A stretch of DNA of 64,000 nt. It comes from Globisporangium splendens. Taxonomy: Eukaryota > Oomycota > Peronosporomycetes > Pythiales > Pythiaceae. The stretch is from NCBI GenBank assembly GCA_006386115.1, contig VFIW01000036.1, positions 310,001 to 374,000 on the forward strand, read 5' to 3'. A program made the position numbers and the translations under genes. Below the pieces are notes generated by a model, which saw nothing but the letters and a program-made list of their open reading frames with translations, did no database searches and was not told the DNA's origin. This document shows positions 10,997-21,051 of the stretch, piece after piece. Positions within the stretch are counted from its first letter, which is position 1. Every line of letters begins with the position of its first letter.

Positions 10997-12709
10997 ATGG
11001 AGTCGCTGCTGGACACGGACACGCCGCAGCCGCAGTTCTCGCGGTACCGCAACTTCGCGGCGCGGCTCACGGCGCGCTCCATCACGGGAAATGGCGGCGG
11101 CGATGACGCCACCACGGGCTCGGTCGCGGACACGACGGCGTCGTCCGTCGAGCTCTCAGAGGACGAGACTGCCGAGCTCACGCGGCTCGCGGACACACTG
11201 CTCGCGAACCTACGCGCGACGTACGAGACCCACGCGTTAACGAACCGCTACATGGTCGACAAGAGCCGCTGGAAGGCGCTCAAGAAGCGCGAACAGCTCG
11301 TCGTGTACAAACAGCGAGTGTCCAAGTCCGCCGCCGCGACGCTTGAAGCCATCGCCGACGCGTTTTCGTCCAGCACCGTGTCTTCAACGAGTGAGCATGG
11401 AGCCGTCGAGGACGACAAGCCGATGCCGCATGTGATGCTCACGGGCTCGGTCGCGGGCCAGGTGCAGGACGTGCTCTACGGGCTCGCGAGCGCCACAACG
11501 ACCGCGATGAAGTTCAAGAGCTCGTACTGCCAGGACGCCGTGCTCGACGCGCAGGTGCTCGCGACGATCCAGGGTCCGACGATCGACGACCCGTTCCGCT
11601 TCCTGGGCATCAAGTGGGTGCTGCTGAACCACTCGACGTCGACCAAGAAGCGCGACCTGGTGTACTTGGAGACCACGGGTCGCACGACGCTCTCGAGCGG
11701 CGAATCGGTCGCGTACCACATCGAGCACTCCGTGACGCTGCATGGTTTATCATCGCACCGCCGCCCCACACAACTCTCGCGGCTGTCGTCGTCTGGACCG
11801 GTGCGCGCCAAGATGTCTGTGGGCCAATTGTTCCGACAGCGATCGAGTGGCGCGACCATCGACGTGTTCATGAGCGGCTACTACGACCCGTGCGGCGACA
11901 TGCTGCAATTCCTCGCGATGAACCTGGCCGCCGACCAAATGCTGCATGCGGCTACGAGCGTGTTGGAGTGCGCGAGTCTCAAGAAACTCTCGTGGGCGGC
12001 GCACCTGAGCGGCCGCAAGCGCCGCGCGACGACGATCCTGCGCGCCACGCAGCGAGAGAACACCCACATGCTGCAGGAAATGGAGGACGTGGCGCACGAA
12101 GTGGACGCCGAGCATTACAATGGCAGTGGCGCATCGATCTGCAGCATCTGTTCGCGTAGGTTCGGCCGCGTGCTGCAACGCGGCGGCGCGTCGTGCACGA
12201 TCTGCGCGCAGATTGCGTGCTCGCGGTGTATCGTGACCAAGAAACTGAGTTTTTCACAGAACGACGGCGTGCCAATGGCAACAGCACACATAGGGGGAGA
12301 CCTGGGCAGCAGCGGCGGTCCGAGCAACACGTCGATGAAGGAGATTTGCCAGAAGCCGCTCAACTTTTGCATCCCGTGTGTCGTCAAGTGCAACAACGAG
12401 AGCGCGACACACGTGGCCATTGAGGAAATGCTCGACCAGCAGGCTGGCGCAGCTGGGGTCGACCATCTCGGTAGCACCTCGTCGTCCATGACGCCGCGCC
12501 AAGTGTTCATGGCCGCGACTGCGCGGCGACGTGCGACCCGCGCCGGCAGCGCTTCACCCTTCACCAACACGACGCCGCGCTTCACATACGGCGGCGGCAG
12601 CACCACGACGCCGCGACCCAAGGCGTTCAGCATGGCGTCCACGACGTCGTCCAACACGTCGAGTGTCATTCTGTACGAGGAGCCCACCGCAGCGCATGCA
12701 GCCGCATAA
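10997..12709 (+). CDS. START-domain protein with FYVE-like zinc finger
   Basis: Intronless, 570 residues, ATG at 10997. The START region spans about residues 70-340. Landmarks are VAGQVQDVLYGLAS (near 150), DPFRFLGIKWVL (near 197) and RDLVYLETTG. A finger follows at about 381-460 with CSIC, CTIC, CSRC and CIPC pairs. The middle part has GGASCTICAQ where a true FYVE has the RRHHCR motif, so PI3P binding is doubtful. The tail (about 480-570) is Ser/Thr/Ala-rich and lacks the C-terminal helix seen in the genes at 1 and 53388. It is same-strand with the paralogue at 14959, with the DUF92 gene between them. Function of the family is unknown; lipid sensing or transfer is the inference from the START fold. 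Confidence 0.9.
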   Translation: MESLLDTDTPQPQFSRYRNFAARLTARSITGNGGGDDATTGSVADTTASSVELSEDETAELTRLADTLLANLRATYETHALTNRYMVDKSRWKALKKREQLVVYKQRVSKSAAATLEAIADAFSSSTVSSTSEHGAVEDDKPMPHVMLTGSVAGQVQDVLYGLASATTTAMKFKSSYCQDAVLDAQVLATIQGPTIDDPFRFLGIKWVLLNHSTSTKKRDLVYLETTGRTTLSSGESVAYHIEHSVTLHGLSSHRRPTQLSRLSSSGPVRAKMSVGQLFRQRSSGATIDVFMSGYYDPCGDMLQFLAMNLAADQMLHAATSVLECASLKKLSWAAHLSGRKRRATTILRATQRENTHMLQEMEDVAHEVDAEHYNGSGASICSICSRRFGRVLQRGGASCTICAQIACSRCIVTKKLSFSQNDGVPMATAHIGGDLGSSGGPSNTSMKEICQKPLNFCIPCVVKCNNESATHVAIEEMLDQQAGAAGVDHLGSTSSSMTPRQVFMAATARRRATRAGSASPFTNTTPRFTYGGGSTTTPRPKAFSMASTTSSNTSSVILYEEPTAAHAAA

Positions 12710-12710
12710 G

Positions 12711-12731
12711 AGAGAGAGAGAGAGAGAGAGT
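12711..12731. repeat. (GA)n microsatellite in 3' flank
   Basis: About ten GA units directly follow the stop codon of the START/FYVE-like gene at 12707-12709. Confidence 0.9.
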
Positions 12732-13004
12732 GACGCATTTTTTAAACAGGTGTGCAATAAATAAATAGACGACAGATAATAAGTGCCGCTTTGACGTGTC
12801 TTGTACAGAGGCATTCCTCTTGTGAACCCACCACGATGCTTATATAGAGGATTGACTTTTTCTGTATTAATACCCAATCACAGTACTATTGCTTGTCTTC
12901 AAGACCAATCATAGCACACAGATCTATGTCAGTGACCAACCATAGAAGGATTTGTCTTCAACAGATATCATTTTGAGAGTGGGTCCATTTTCACCATTGC
13001 CAGC

Positions 13005-13942
13005 ATGAGTGACTTTGCCGACGACACGCCGACGTGGCGCGTGGCGCTACGTGTGTGCATCGCGGCCGCGCTCGCGTGCTTTCTGGGCTGACGTCACGCA
13101 TATTTGTGCGGCTTCTGTCTGTTTGTGTGGGATATGAACGCTAGGCGTGCTGCTGCTGGGGTTTTATTTTTCGGGCAGCAAGTTAACTAAAGTGCGCGCG
13201 AATGTGAAGCTGCAGCTCGACGCCAACTACAAAGTCGGTGGCCAGCGCTCAGCGCAACAGGTACGTTGTGCTACATCCATGCTTTAAATACTACCGTCTC
13301 AGTAACGATATTTGGAACATGGATGTGCGCTTATGCCTGTAGGTGCTCGCGTGTAGCCTCTTGGCGACCGGCATCGCCGTGTACTACTTGCAGCACTTTG
13401 GCGACCGCGACGCGCGGATCAACTTCTCGGAATCGCCAGTTCAAAGCTTTCTGCTGGCGAGCTACATTGGCCATTACGCGTGCTGCGCTGCGGACACATG
13501 GGCGTCGGAGCTCGGTGTGCTTAGCAAGAGCAATCCACGCTTGATCACGAGTTTGAGGAAAGTGCCGCCAGGGACGAACGGAGCCGTGTCGCTTCTGGGA
13601 CTCGCTGCCTCGGCGCTCGGCGGTGCGTTCATCGGCGTGCTCTACTTTGCCATGAGTCTGTTCACATCGACGGCGCAGCCACAGGTGATCCTGCTGGGGA
13701 CGATCACGGGTCTCTTTGGCTCGGTGCTGGACTCGCTTCTCGGTGCGACGCTGCAGTCGACGTGGTTTGACAAGACCGCCAAGAAGATCTGCGCCGAGGG
13801 GACCAGCAAGGCGAGGAAGAGCTCCGTGACCCAGGAGCACGTTTGCGGTATCGACATACTCACGAATGAACAGGTGAACGTCGTGTCCGCGGTGGTGACG
13901 ACGATCGCGAGCGGGTACATTGCCCAAGTGATCTTTGCGTGA
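13005..13942 (+). CDS. TMEM19/DUF92 family integral membrane protein, N-terminus shortened
   Basis: Exon 2 (13145-13260) and exon 3 (13343-13942) join cleanly at a GT-AG intron. They read VLLLGFYFSGSKLTKV, then KVGGQRSAQQVLACSLLATG, then the family signature CCAADTWASELGVLSKSNPR and RKVPPGTNGAVSLLGLAASA. Further hydrophobic segments follow to the end. DUF92/TMEM19 proteins are multi-pass membrane proteins; plant VTE6, a phytyl-phosphate kinase, belongs to this family. Exon 1 begins at ATG 13005 (MSDFADDTPTWRVAL). Its donor is uncertain: either a GT at 13051 (253 residues) or a weak GC donor at 13087 (265 residues), both in phase. In either model the family's N-terminal Ser-Gly-Ala/Val-Gly segment is missing, and the protein is about 70 residues shorter than human TMEM19. 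Confidence 0.82.
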
Positions 13943-14958
13943 AATGAAGATGCTGATCAGCACTTCAGCAGCAGCAATTGTGCAGCCATTCGTCTTTCAC
14001 ACGTAAACTGCAGTTGACTTGTCCGAGGTAACACATGAACAGCACTATTGTTGTCAAATTTTGACAATATCACATAAACGGCACTTTTGTCTCGCCAATA
14101 TAGCGCTGGTTTTCTGTGAAGAGATGCCTCACTCTAAAGAAGAAAAGGAAGAAAAAAGAAGACGCTGCTGTCTCGTCTGATGAAAGAAAGAGGAATTTTT
14201 CATCAAGGACCTTGCTTGCTTTTTGTTCACGACGCTACAGTGTGCATGCAGGTTGTCAAGTCACACTGGTGCTATCCACACCCTTCAAAGAGACAAAGAA
14301 AACTCGGTGTTGCGCTGCATTTGCACTGCAGTTGTGACACGATTCGACGCGCGACTCTCGCTGTTGTTTTTGTACTGCAGCCGATCGGGTTGGCTGCTGC
14401 TCACGTTTCTTTGTCTCGTGTGCGGTTGCACATACGTGTACAGTGTACTATCTGTATAGCAGACAGTTTATATCAAGTAGCCTTACATAATTGATGAATG
14501 TGCAAACGAACACTCGTTACAAATGAATAAAGTAGTTGCTTGTAAAAAGGTGCGTGCCTTCGGTAACAAGTATATTTGAAGTTGGCAGTGCTGATTGCTC
14601 TTGCGGTTGACGTTTCGTTTCTGGATAGCGCGCAATCCATTTTCTGCTATTGCAACTCCAGTCATCGGAACTCTTCTCAGCAACTTTCGAGAGTGTTATC
14701 AGATCAGACAAATTGTATACAATCTCTATCAAACCACGCTGTAAACAGGTTTAGATGAGTCCACTGTGCCACATTGCCCTCTCTTCGTTGTCTTGTTGCT
14801 CGACTTGCAATCTTCCCGTAAGACAGCCTTGCACCAGATTCTTTTTGCTGCTGATGCTCTTGACACTTTGGTATCAAAAGCACTTGAACGGATGCTTTGA
14901 CCCACATCTGTTCCCACTAGTACCGTAGCAGCTCTTTGCAGCGCACATCATTACGGTC
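13943..14958. other. Intergenic region with small inverted repeat
   Basis: No gene is recognised in this 1 kb. A near-perfect palindrome, TTGTCAAATTTTGACAA, sits at 14051-14067, about 110 bases after the DUF92 stop codon. It may be part of the 3' end, but this is unproven. Confidence 0.5.
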
Positions 14959-16347
14959 ATGGGCTCGCGACCGATCCCCGTGAACGCGGTGCCGCGGCCG
15001 GCGCTCTCGCGCGACGAGGAGTACGAGTTCAAGGCGCTCGCGGACGAGAGCGTGCGCGAGACGCTGCTGGCGTACGAGGACTTTGTGTACGTGCACAACC
15101 GTTGCGTGGACAAGGCGCGCTGGAAGCTCGTCAAGGAGAAGGAGGACGTGCACGTGTACCGCGAGCGCGGCAACGGCGCGGCGGCGGTGGCGTCTTCCTC
15201 GACTTCCGCCTCGTCGTCGTCGTCGCCGTCCTCTTCGCAGGAGCGCGCGCGCCGCAAGACACTCGAGATCGGACCCAAAGCGGCTATGGCGGCCAACTCG
15301 GCGATCCCGCTCTTCCTCGTGCACGGCACGGTCCAGGGTACGATCGATGACGCGCTCTATGGTTCGTACGCCGACGACACGACCTCCATGCGGCGACGCA
15401 GTATCTACATGCAGGACTTGATGGAGAGCCAGACGATCTTGTCCACACTGGAAGGGCCGACGATGGAGGACCCGTTCAACCACCTGAGTCTCGTGTGGAT
15501 GCTGCGTGACTTTCCTGGCCTCGGCGCCGTCGTCAAGCACCGCGATTTCTTAATCCTGAGCAAGACCGGCACGACGGCGACGTCCCGGGGCGAGCGCATC
15601 GGCTACTGCCTCATGCACTCGGTGACGCATCCCGATCTTCCACAGTTTGACGCCGCGTCCGTCGTCCGCGCGAAGACATCGTTCTGCCTGCTGTTTCGAC
15701 AGATTGAGGCTGACCGCTTAGACGTGTTCAACCAGGTCGCGACGCATGTCGGGGGCAACATGATGAGCTTCCTGGTGCTGCAGGAAGTGGCTGCGACGCT
15801 GCTCACGTGTGGCAAGGCCATAAACTGCGCCAACAAGAAGAAACTGTTCTATTTTATGCGCAAGCAGGCGCGCGCGCTGTCGGCGTCCACGATCGGCGGT
15901 ATGCGTGGTCCGCCGTCGTCTCCAGACTCGAACTCGTCGCACTCGTCGACAAACACGACGGCGTCCACAAAGGCGCTCATGGCGCGGTTCCAGAACACCG
16001 ACAAACAGATCTCGGACTCGTGCGCATCCTGCAGCAAATCGTTCAGCAGACTGTTTTCCGCGAGCAGCACGTGGTGCCAACTGTGTCAACAGGTATGAGA
16101 TCAGATCCAAAGTGTCCATTCTGAGCCTTTTTTGCTGTCGGAGACTGAGTCACTGTGGTGCATCTGTATATAGATGATCTGCTCGCGCTGCGTCGTGAAG
16201 AAGAAGATCGTGGTCGAGGCGTCGGAGAAGAAAGCGATCACCAAGCCCTTCGAGTTTTGCATCGTGTGCATGTTCATGGTCAAGAACGCGTCGGCCCGGC
16301 AGATCCACATCGACGAGCTCCAGCAGCGCCATACGCACTTCACTTAG
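14959..16347 (+). CDS. START-domain protein with FYVE-like zinc finger, one intron
   Basis: Exons 14959-16092 and 16174-16347 are joined by a GT-AG intron of 81 bases in phase 0 (435 residues). Reading through the intron would stop at 16096-16098 inside the finger; splicing restores CQLCQQ then MICSRCVVKKK and FEFCIVC. START landmarks: VHGTVQGTIDDALYG (near residue 118), DPFNHLSLVWML (near 171), RDFLILSKTG and MHSVTHPDLP. The N-terminal motif is RPIPVNAVPRPALS, a diverged form of the family FPLPxxxxP. The finger lacks RKHHCR. It is the only family member in the window for which I see an intron. It ends soon after the finger, with no Ser-rich tail. Confidence 0.9.
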
Positions 16348-16640
16348 CCTTTCGTTCCTGAGAGCCGTGAGATCGTAGGCTTCTCTGTAAATGGTGTCGT
16401 GCCGTTTGTTGTTGTCATAAAGCGCCAGAGCAGGACTGGGAACCCACCCATCGAACATGTATCCTGAAGAAGACTGATGAGCCATTTGTGCCGATCAGGT
16501 GTGCGTGCTGATTGTAGGCTACATTATACCCTACTAGATCAGCACAACATTTAGCATTTGAGTAGCTTGTGATAGTAGATCGGGTGACTTGATAATCGCA
16601 TCAAGTTGATAGGGATGAGAGAGGGTGATAGGTTCACGAT

Positions 16641-16680
16641 TACCCTTTAGTTAAGGGTATGTGCAATAAATGCACATACC
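16641..16680. repeat. Two overlapping, mutually exclusive hairpins
   Basis: Hairpin 1 pairs TACCCTT (16641-16647) with AAGGGTA (16653-16659). Hairpin 2 pairs GGTATGTGCA (16656-16665) with TGCACATACC (16671-16680) over an ATAAA loop, a perfect 10-bp stem. They share bases 16656-16659, so only one can form. They lie about 300 bases after the stop of the upstream gene. Confidence 0.7.
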
Positions 16681-17144
16681 AAAGTACAGGATGACATTGG
16701 TGCGCTCCTACTATAGTGAAGCATCATCAAACAGAAAATGTCGAGTTTTGCAGGGTGCCAAAAGGAGAGCTTGTCTGTTTGATTCCTCCCCAGTCCGACC
16801 TTTTTGGCTGTAACAAACCCGCCTGTCTGTGACCGAAAGAGCGCTTTAAAAGGGTTTTATCACAACATATAGAGGTTTTGAGTGTGCTGCTTTCATCAGT
16901 TGCGCTGACACTCTTCCTGATCACGCAACGATGTCCAATTGAAGTACCGTCATCTCTTCCGCCACCACCTTCGTCTATAAACGCCATTTCTATCAACATA
17001 TCCAATCATAAAGACAAGCACAAACAAATTACTGTAGTGAAATGTAAATATAAGTAGAAATAACTCGAAACAATACTATTGTACAGGTTTCTCTAACCAC
17101 AAGAAAACAGAAGGATGCCCACCACCACCCCCACTCCTGTCGCC

Positions 17145-17151
17145 CCATTTT
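17145..17151 (+). promoter_or_regulatory. Candidate oomycete initiator (Inr)
   Basis: CCATTTT followed by CC and a T-rich stretch lies 20 bases before the ATG at 17171. This fits the Inr pattern and a very short leader. Confidence 0.35.
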
Positions 17152-17170
17152 CCGTTTGAAGCAGCAATAA

Positions 17171-18565
17171 ATGGTGAACACTGGGACCCGAACGGGGCGC
17201 TCTCCGACGGACGTGGCATCGACTCCCGCCGCGCTGCCGCCGCTGAACGCGTCCGCCATGGGCGACGACGAGCTCCTGAAGCTCGGGCTCGAGGGCGACT
17301 TTCTCGACGTGGACGTCGCGTCCGCGTTCGCCAACGACAAGAGTGACGCGCTGGACCAGGACAGGCGCACGTGGGAGATGTCGGATAACGGCAGTGGACG
17401 GACCAGTGTGAAGCAGGAGGTGGCGCACAGCACACAGCAGGAAACCATGAGTACGTTGGAGTTGCGAAGAAAGCGGAACCGCGACTCGATGCGCCGCGCG
17501 CGCACGCGACAGCGCAAGGAGCAGGAAAAGCTCGAGACGATGATCGACCAGCTCGAAGACCGATTGAATGAGCTGATGCAGGCGAAAGAGACCAGTTCAG
17601 TGACCAAGGCGGATGGCGCGATCGATACGAGTTATAGTTATTCGGCGTACACGAATTTGCTGCGGCAGACCGAGCACCTGCGCGACGAGAACGACCTTCT
17701 GAGCGAGCAGATCCAGAAACACACGCACTTCCAGGATCGCATCGGCAAACTCGCAGACCGCGACAAGCAGGAGCAGGAGGCCGAGCGCCAGTCGCAGGAG
17801 GAAGACATGGACAAACAAGTGCTGCGGCCGCTGCTCCAGTGGTTGAACACACAAAACACGGTCAATGAGCTCGTGCGGTATGCGCGCGACATGCTGCTGA
17901 ACGTTGCGGATCTCACGGACACGCTGGCGCCGACGACGTACACGATGCTCGGCTGGGAAGGCAAGCGCACGATCCACGCCAACTGGGCACACTACACGAT
18001 GAGCAAGAGGTTCCGGTACGAACGCGCCGAGACGCTGGCGCAGCGCACGTGGAACTGCACGATCAACCAGGACGTCGGCGAGATGAAACAGGTGCTGACG
18101 TGGGCACAGGGCACCAAGTTGCTGCACAAACTCAGCGACGACGCTGCGATCATCGCGCGGGACATAAACATCCCGAATTTCCAGGACATTGACCACCCGA
18201 TCCGCATCCGGTACATTCTGCTCGTGATCCGCACGCCGATCCCAAATCACGGCGGTTTCATGATCGGCACGATCACGCTCAATATCTACGGAACGTCAGT
18301 TGAAGAGTGCCTCGAGCAGCGCATCTCTCACAAGCACGGTATGAACGCGCTGACGATGTACGCGTTCCTGTTTTCACGGATACACGACACAACGACGAAG
18401 GAGACAGAGGAAAGCCGCCAAGTGGGGTGCAACGTTCGACTCGCGGGCCGCTCGGGCGATGGCTCGCTCATGTACGCGCGCAAAGTGCTCTTTGAGGCGC
18501 TGCCGTCGATCCTGCGCTGGGAGAACACGTTTGTCGCGCCGATCCTACGCGTCACAGCGTCCTGA
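17171..18565 (+). CDS. bZIP transcription factor with conserved C-terminal domain (subgroup A)
   Basis: Intronless, 464 residues. The basic region (about 97-118) reads RRKRNRDSMRRARTRQRK, with the bZIP Asn and Arg in the N-x7-R spacing. A leucine zipper (about 120-145) and a second coiled coil (about 165-210) follow. The C-terminal domain (about 220-464) has LGWEGKRTIHANW, LAQRTWNC, LSDDAAIIARDINIP, IGTITLNIYG, GCNVRLAGRSGDGS and LRWENTFVAPI. These landmarks recur in all seven bZIP genes here. Its closest relative in the window is the next gene, 19091 (same strand). bZIP proteins bind DNA as dimers in the nucleus. The C-terminal domain is uncharacterised to me; a START-like ligand fold is possible but inferred. 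Confidence 0.92.
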   Translation: MVNTGTRTGRSPTDVASTPAALPPLNASAMGDDELLKLGLEGDFLDVDVASAFANDKSDALDQDRRTWEMSDNGSGRTSVKQEVAHSTQQETMSTLELRRKRNRDSMRRARTRQRKEQEKLETMIDQLEDRLNELMQAKETSSVTKADGAIDTSYSYSAYTNLLRQTEHLRDENDLLSEQIQKHTHFQDRIGKLADRDKQEQEAERQSQEEDMDKQVLRPLLQWLNTQNTVNELVRYARDMLLNVADLTDTLAPTTYTMLGWEGKRTIHANWAHYTMSKRFRYERAETLAQRTWNCTINQDVGEMKQVLTWAQGTKLLHKLSDDAAIIARDINIPNFQDIDHPIRIRYILLVIRTPIPNHGGFMIGTITLNIYGTSVEECLEQRISHKHGMNALTMYAFLFSRIHDTTTKETEESRQVGCNVRLAGRSGDGSLMYARKVLFEALPSILRWENTFVAPILRVTAS

Positions 18566-19090
18566 TTATGTGGACCAGCGGATCAGGACCCCGGCAAGCG
18601 ACACGACGGCAATGTTTCCTGCTTCTTTCTCGTGGGTGCATTCAAAAGCACGAAGGTTTTGCAGTAGTGACCATGCGTGGCTGTGCATAGAGAAAAAGCG
18701 TCCACATGGAATAGACACTCGCGTCCCTGTCCGTTTTGAAGGTGGACGCTGAGCAAAGTTGCTTCATATGTGCCAGCCGTTTCGTATTGCCATCTGTCAT
18801 CTGGAGGAGGTTCAGCAGTCAAGTCAGTCACGTGACAAGCATCAACTTTAGGGAGAGAAAGCCGTGCGATAACACCCTGTTATCGGACACGAATGCCACA
18901 TCTCACCTTGTTTCGGCAGCAATTTATATAGCAAATGCATTGATATGTCATTTGACACGGTACTCGGAGAATGGTGAAAATACGAAAACACGGTGAGACC
19001 GACATCACATGAGACATTGATCACACACCAAACAGGTTATTCGAAAATTAGCAAAAGCAAAAGCGCATCCGAGAGCGAGAACGCGCCTCG
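18566..19090. other. Intergenic gap between tandem bZIP genes
   Basis: No gene or repeat is recognised in these 525 bases. The true start of the next gene is uncertain, so its leader may extend to 19243. Confidence 0.5.
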
Positions 19091-20713
19091 ATGCACTGCA
19101 GCAACGCAGCAACCGCCGCCACCTCCAGCACCAGCAGCAGCGCCTCCCACTACAGCAGCAGCAGACGCCACCTGTCCATTCCTGGTGGACACGCTGCTCT
19201 TGTCGCGCGTGGCGGCGACGATTGCGTCTTCGACGTTGGTCAAATGGACGCGTCGGGTGTGCCCTCAGCCGTGGATGTGGACTCGTCGTTCGCATCGCTG
19301 TTCGCGCAGCCGAATGCTGCTCTCGACGACTTTGATTTCCCATTGGAGGTGTATGCGACTGCGGTGGAGCCACTCGATTTACAGAAAAACCCAGATCGTG
19401 AGCAGCTCCACAAGAGTCCGACCTCAGTGTCACCATCGTCGTCCGTGGTGTCAACTGAAGCATCGTCCACTTCCGGAGGACAGACTGATTCCGATACCAT
19501 CGCGACGGTGATCGCGCCACAACGGATCGGAGCAAGCCAAAGGACGAATGCTATGGGACAGCAGCGTGCTATAACAGCGCCAAGCCTCGATCCCACGGAA
19601 GAAGAGCTGCTCGAGGTCCGACGAAGGCGCAACCGCGAGTCGATGCGGCGCGTGCGGCTGCGCAAGCGTGACGCCAAGATCAACACGCAGCAAATGGTGG
19701 ACCACCTGGAGGAGAAGCTACGACAGCTGATGGACAAGAACCGCCACGCCGCGATGCAGTTGGCGACCCATGTTGGCGGAGAAGACGGTCAAGAGCTCGC
19801 AAAGTCTGACCCTGAAAAGAAGCCGTCGTACCCGGAGCTCTTGAGCGAGACGGCGTCGCTCAGCTACGAGAATAAGTACTTGCGCGACGATATCAAGAAG
19901 TACCAGGTGTTCGCAGCTACGATGTCCCGCATGCTCGAGGAAGAAGCTGCCGAGCAAAAGACTCGGACCGAAGAAGACGCTCTCAGTGAAGATGGCGAGA
20001 TTCTGCGGCCACTGCTCTTGTGGTTGACCCCAAGTGATCTCCAGGGGATTATCGATCTGGCGATCCACAAGATGCAGGATAACAAAGCGCTTATTGAGTC
20101 GCTCGTGCGCCATCCGAACTATGCGCTCGGGTGGAGCGACCAGCGCTGCATTGAGGGTCTGATGGCGCGCTATCTGCTCCAGAAGACGTTCCCACACGAG
20201 AGCGTCGAGTCGCTCGCGCGCAAGACGTGGGAGACGGTCGTGGACATTGACAAACTCGCCAAGGTCATGCGCTGGGCGAACGGCATGAAGGTGCTCTACT
20301 GGCTCAGCGACGACGCTGCCGTGATCTCCAGGGAACTCAACATCCCGAACCCGCATGGCTCCGAGTTCTCCACGAAATTCCGGTTCACTTTGCTCGTGTT
20401 TCGCGCCAAGATCGACAATGGGTACTGCATCGGCACGATCAACCTGAACATCTACGGCACGACCGTGGACGAATGTCTGCAGAAGGACATCGCCTTCAAG
20501 AACGGCGTCAACGCGCACACGATGTACGGCTGGTTCTTCACGAAAGCAAAGGATAAGGATATTGGTGAAGACCTGGGCTGCCACGTCCAGCTCGCGGGGC
20601 TCACAGGGAATGGCACCCAACTGTACGCGCACAATGTGCTCATGGAGATGGTCACCGTCGTGCTCTTGTGGGAAAATCTGTTCGTGGACTCGATTCGACT
20701 GCTGAAACTGTGA
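19091..20713 (+). CDS. bZIP transcription factor with conserved C-terminal domain (subgroup A)
   Basis: 540 residues from ATG 19091. A second in-frame ATG at 19244 begins MDASGVPSAVDVDSSFASLF and would give 489 residues. The 51 residues before it are low-complexity Ser/Ala/Thr, so the downstream start is plausible. The basic region (about 175-197) reads RRRRNRESMRRVRLRKRD, followed by a zipper, MVDHLEEKLRQLM. The C-terminal domain shows LGWSDQRCIEGLM, LARKTWETVV, LSDDAAVISRELNIPNPHG, IGTINLNIYGTTVDECLQ, GCHVQLAGLTGNGT and LLWENLFVDSIRLL. Several of these phrases match the gene at 17171 almost word for word, so the two look like tandem duplicates. Nuclear DNA-binding regulator; targets unknown. 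Confidence 0.9.
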   Translation: MHCSNAATAATSSTSSSASHYSSSRRHLSIPGGHAALVARGGDDCVFDVGQMDASGVPSAVDVDSSFASLFAQPNAALDDFDFPLEVYATAVEPLDLQKNPDREQLHKSPTSVSPSSSVVSTEASSTSGGQTDSDTIATVIAPQRIGASQRTNAMGQQRAITAPSLDPTEEELLEVRRRRNRESMRRVRLRKRDAKINTQQMVDHLEEKLRQLMDKNRHAAMQLATHVGGEDGQELAKSDPEKKPSYPELLSETASLSYENKYLRDDIKKYQVFAATMSRMLEEEAAEQKTRTEEDALSEDGEILRPLLLWLTPSDLQGIIDLAIHKMQDNKALIESLVRHPNYALGWSDQRCIEGLMARYLLQKTFPHESVESLARKTWETVVDIDKLAKVMRWANGMKVLYWLSDDAAVISRELNIPNPHGSEFSTKFRFTLLVFRAKIDNGYCIGTINLNIYGTTVDECLQKDIAFKNGVNAHTMYGWFFTKAKDKDIGEDLGCHVQLAGLTGNGTQLYAHNVLMEMVTVVLLWENLFVDSIRLLKL

Positions 20714-21051
20714 GCGGTGGAAGCGAGGCTTGACCAAGTAGTTGAAGCATTGTGTATTTAATTGGCGAGTGTTAATCTCAGTTTAGTGAGTAGTAATGCC
20801 AGTGCTGATGCTCTGGAGCTGTGGATCTGTTGAGTTATGAGCTGTTTAGCTCAAGTTGTGAGGCTTCTGACATTAGCTATTCAGGCATCGAGGCATGGAG
20901 CTGCAGACCTGGATGATCTGTTTGGTTCTGATGTGTTGGCGTATTGAGCTACCTAATTAGCTTATGCACAATCCTTTTCCCGAAAAGAACATAAATTGAG
21001 GTTTGTTTTGTTTCCGTTGCCTTCTCTATCTGCCTAAGCTATAAGTTGGTG
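20714..21051. other. Short gap between convergent bZIP genes
   Basis: This holds the 3' flanks of 19091 (+) and 21052 (-). It has several scattered GAGCT words but no clear gene or repeat. Confidence 0.5.

Larger units (their letters stand above)
16348..17170. other. Intergenic region with overlapping hairpins
   Basis: This lies between the START/FYVE-like gene and the first bZIP gene. The only structure I see is the pair of hairpins at 16641-16680 (separate entry) and an Inr-like CCATTTT at 17145. No gene is recognised. Confidence 0.55.

Noticed and set aside
19718..20737. 339-residue minus-strand open frame
   Set aside because: Antisense shadow of the bZIP gene at 19091.
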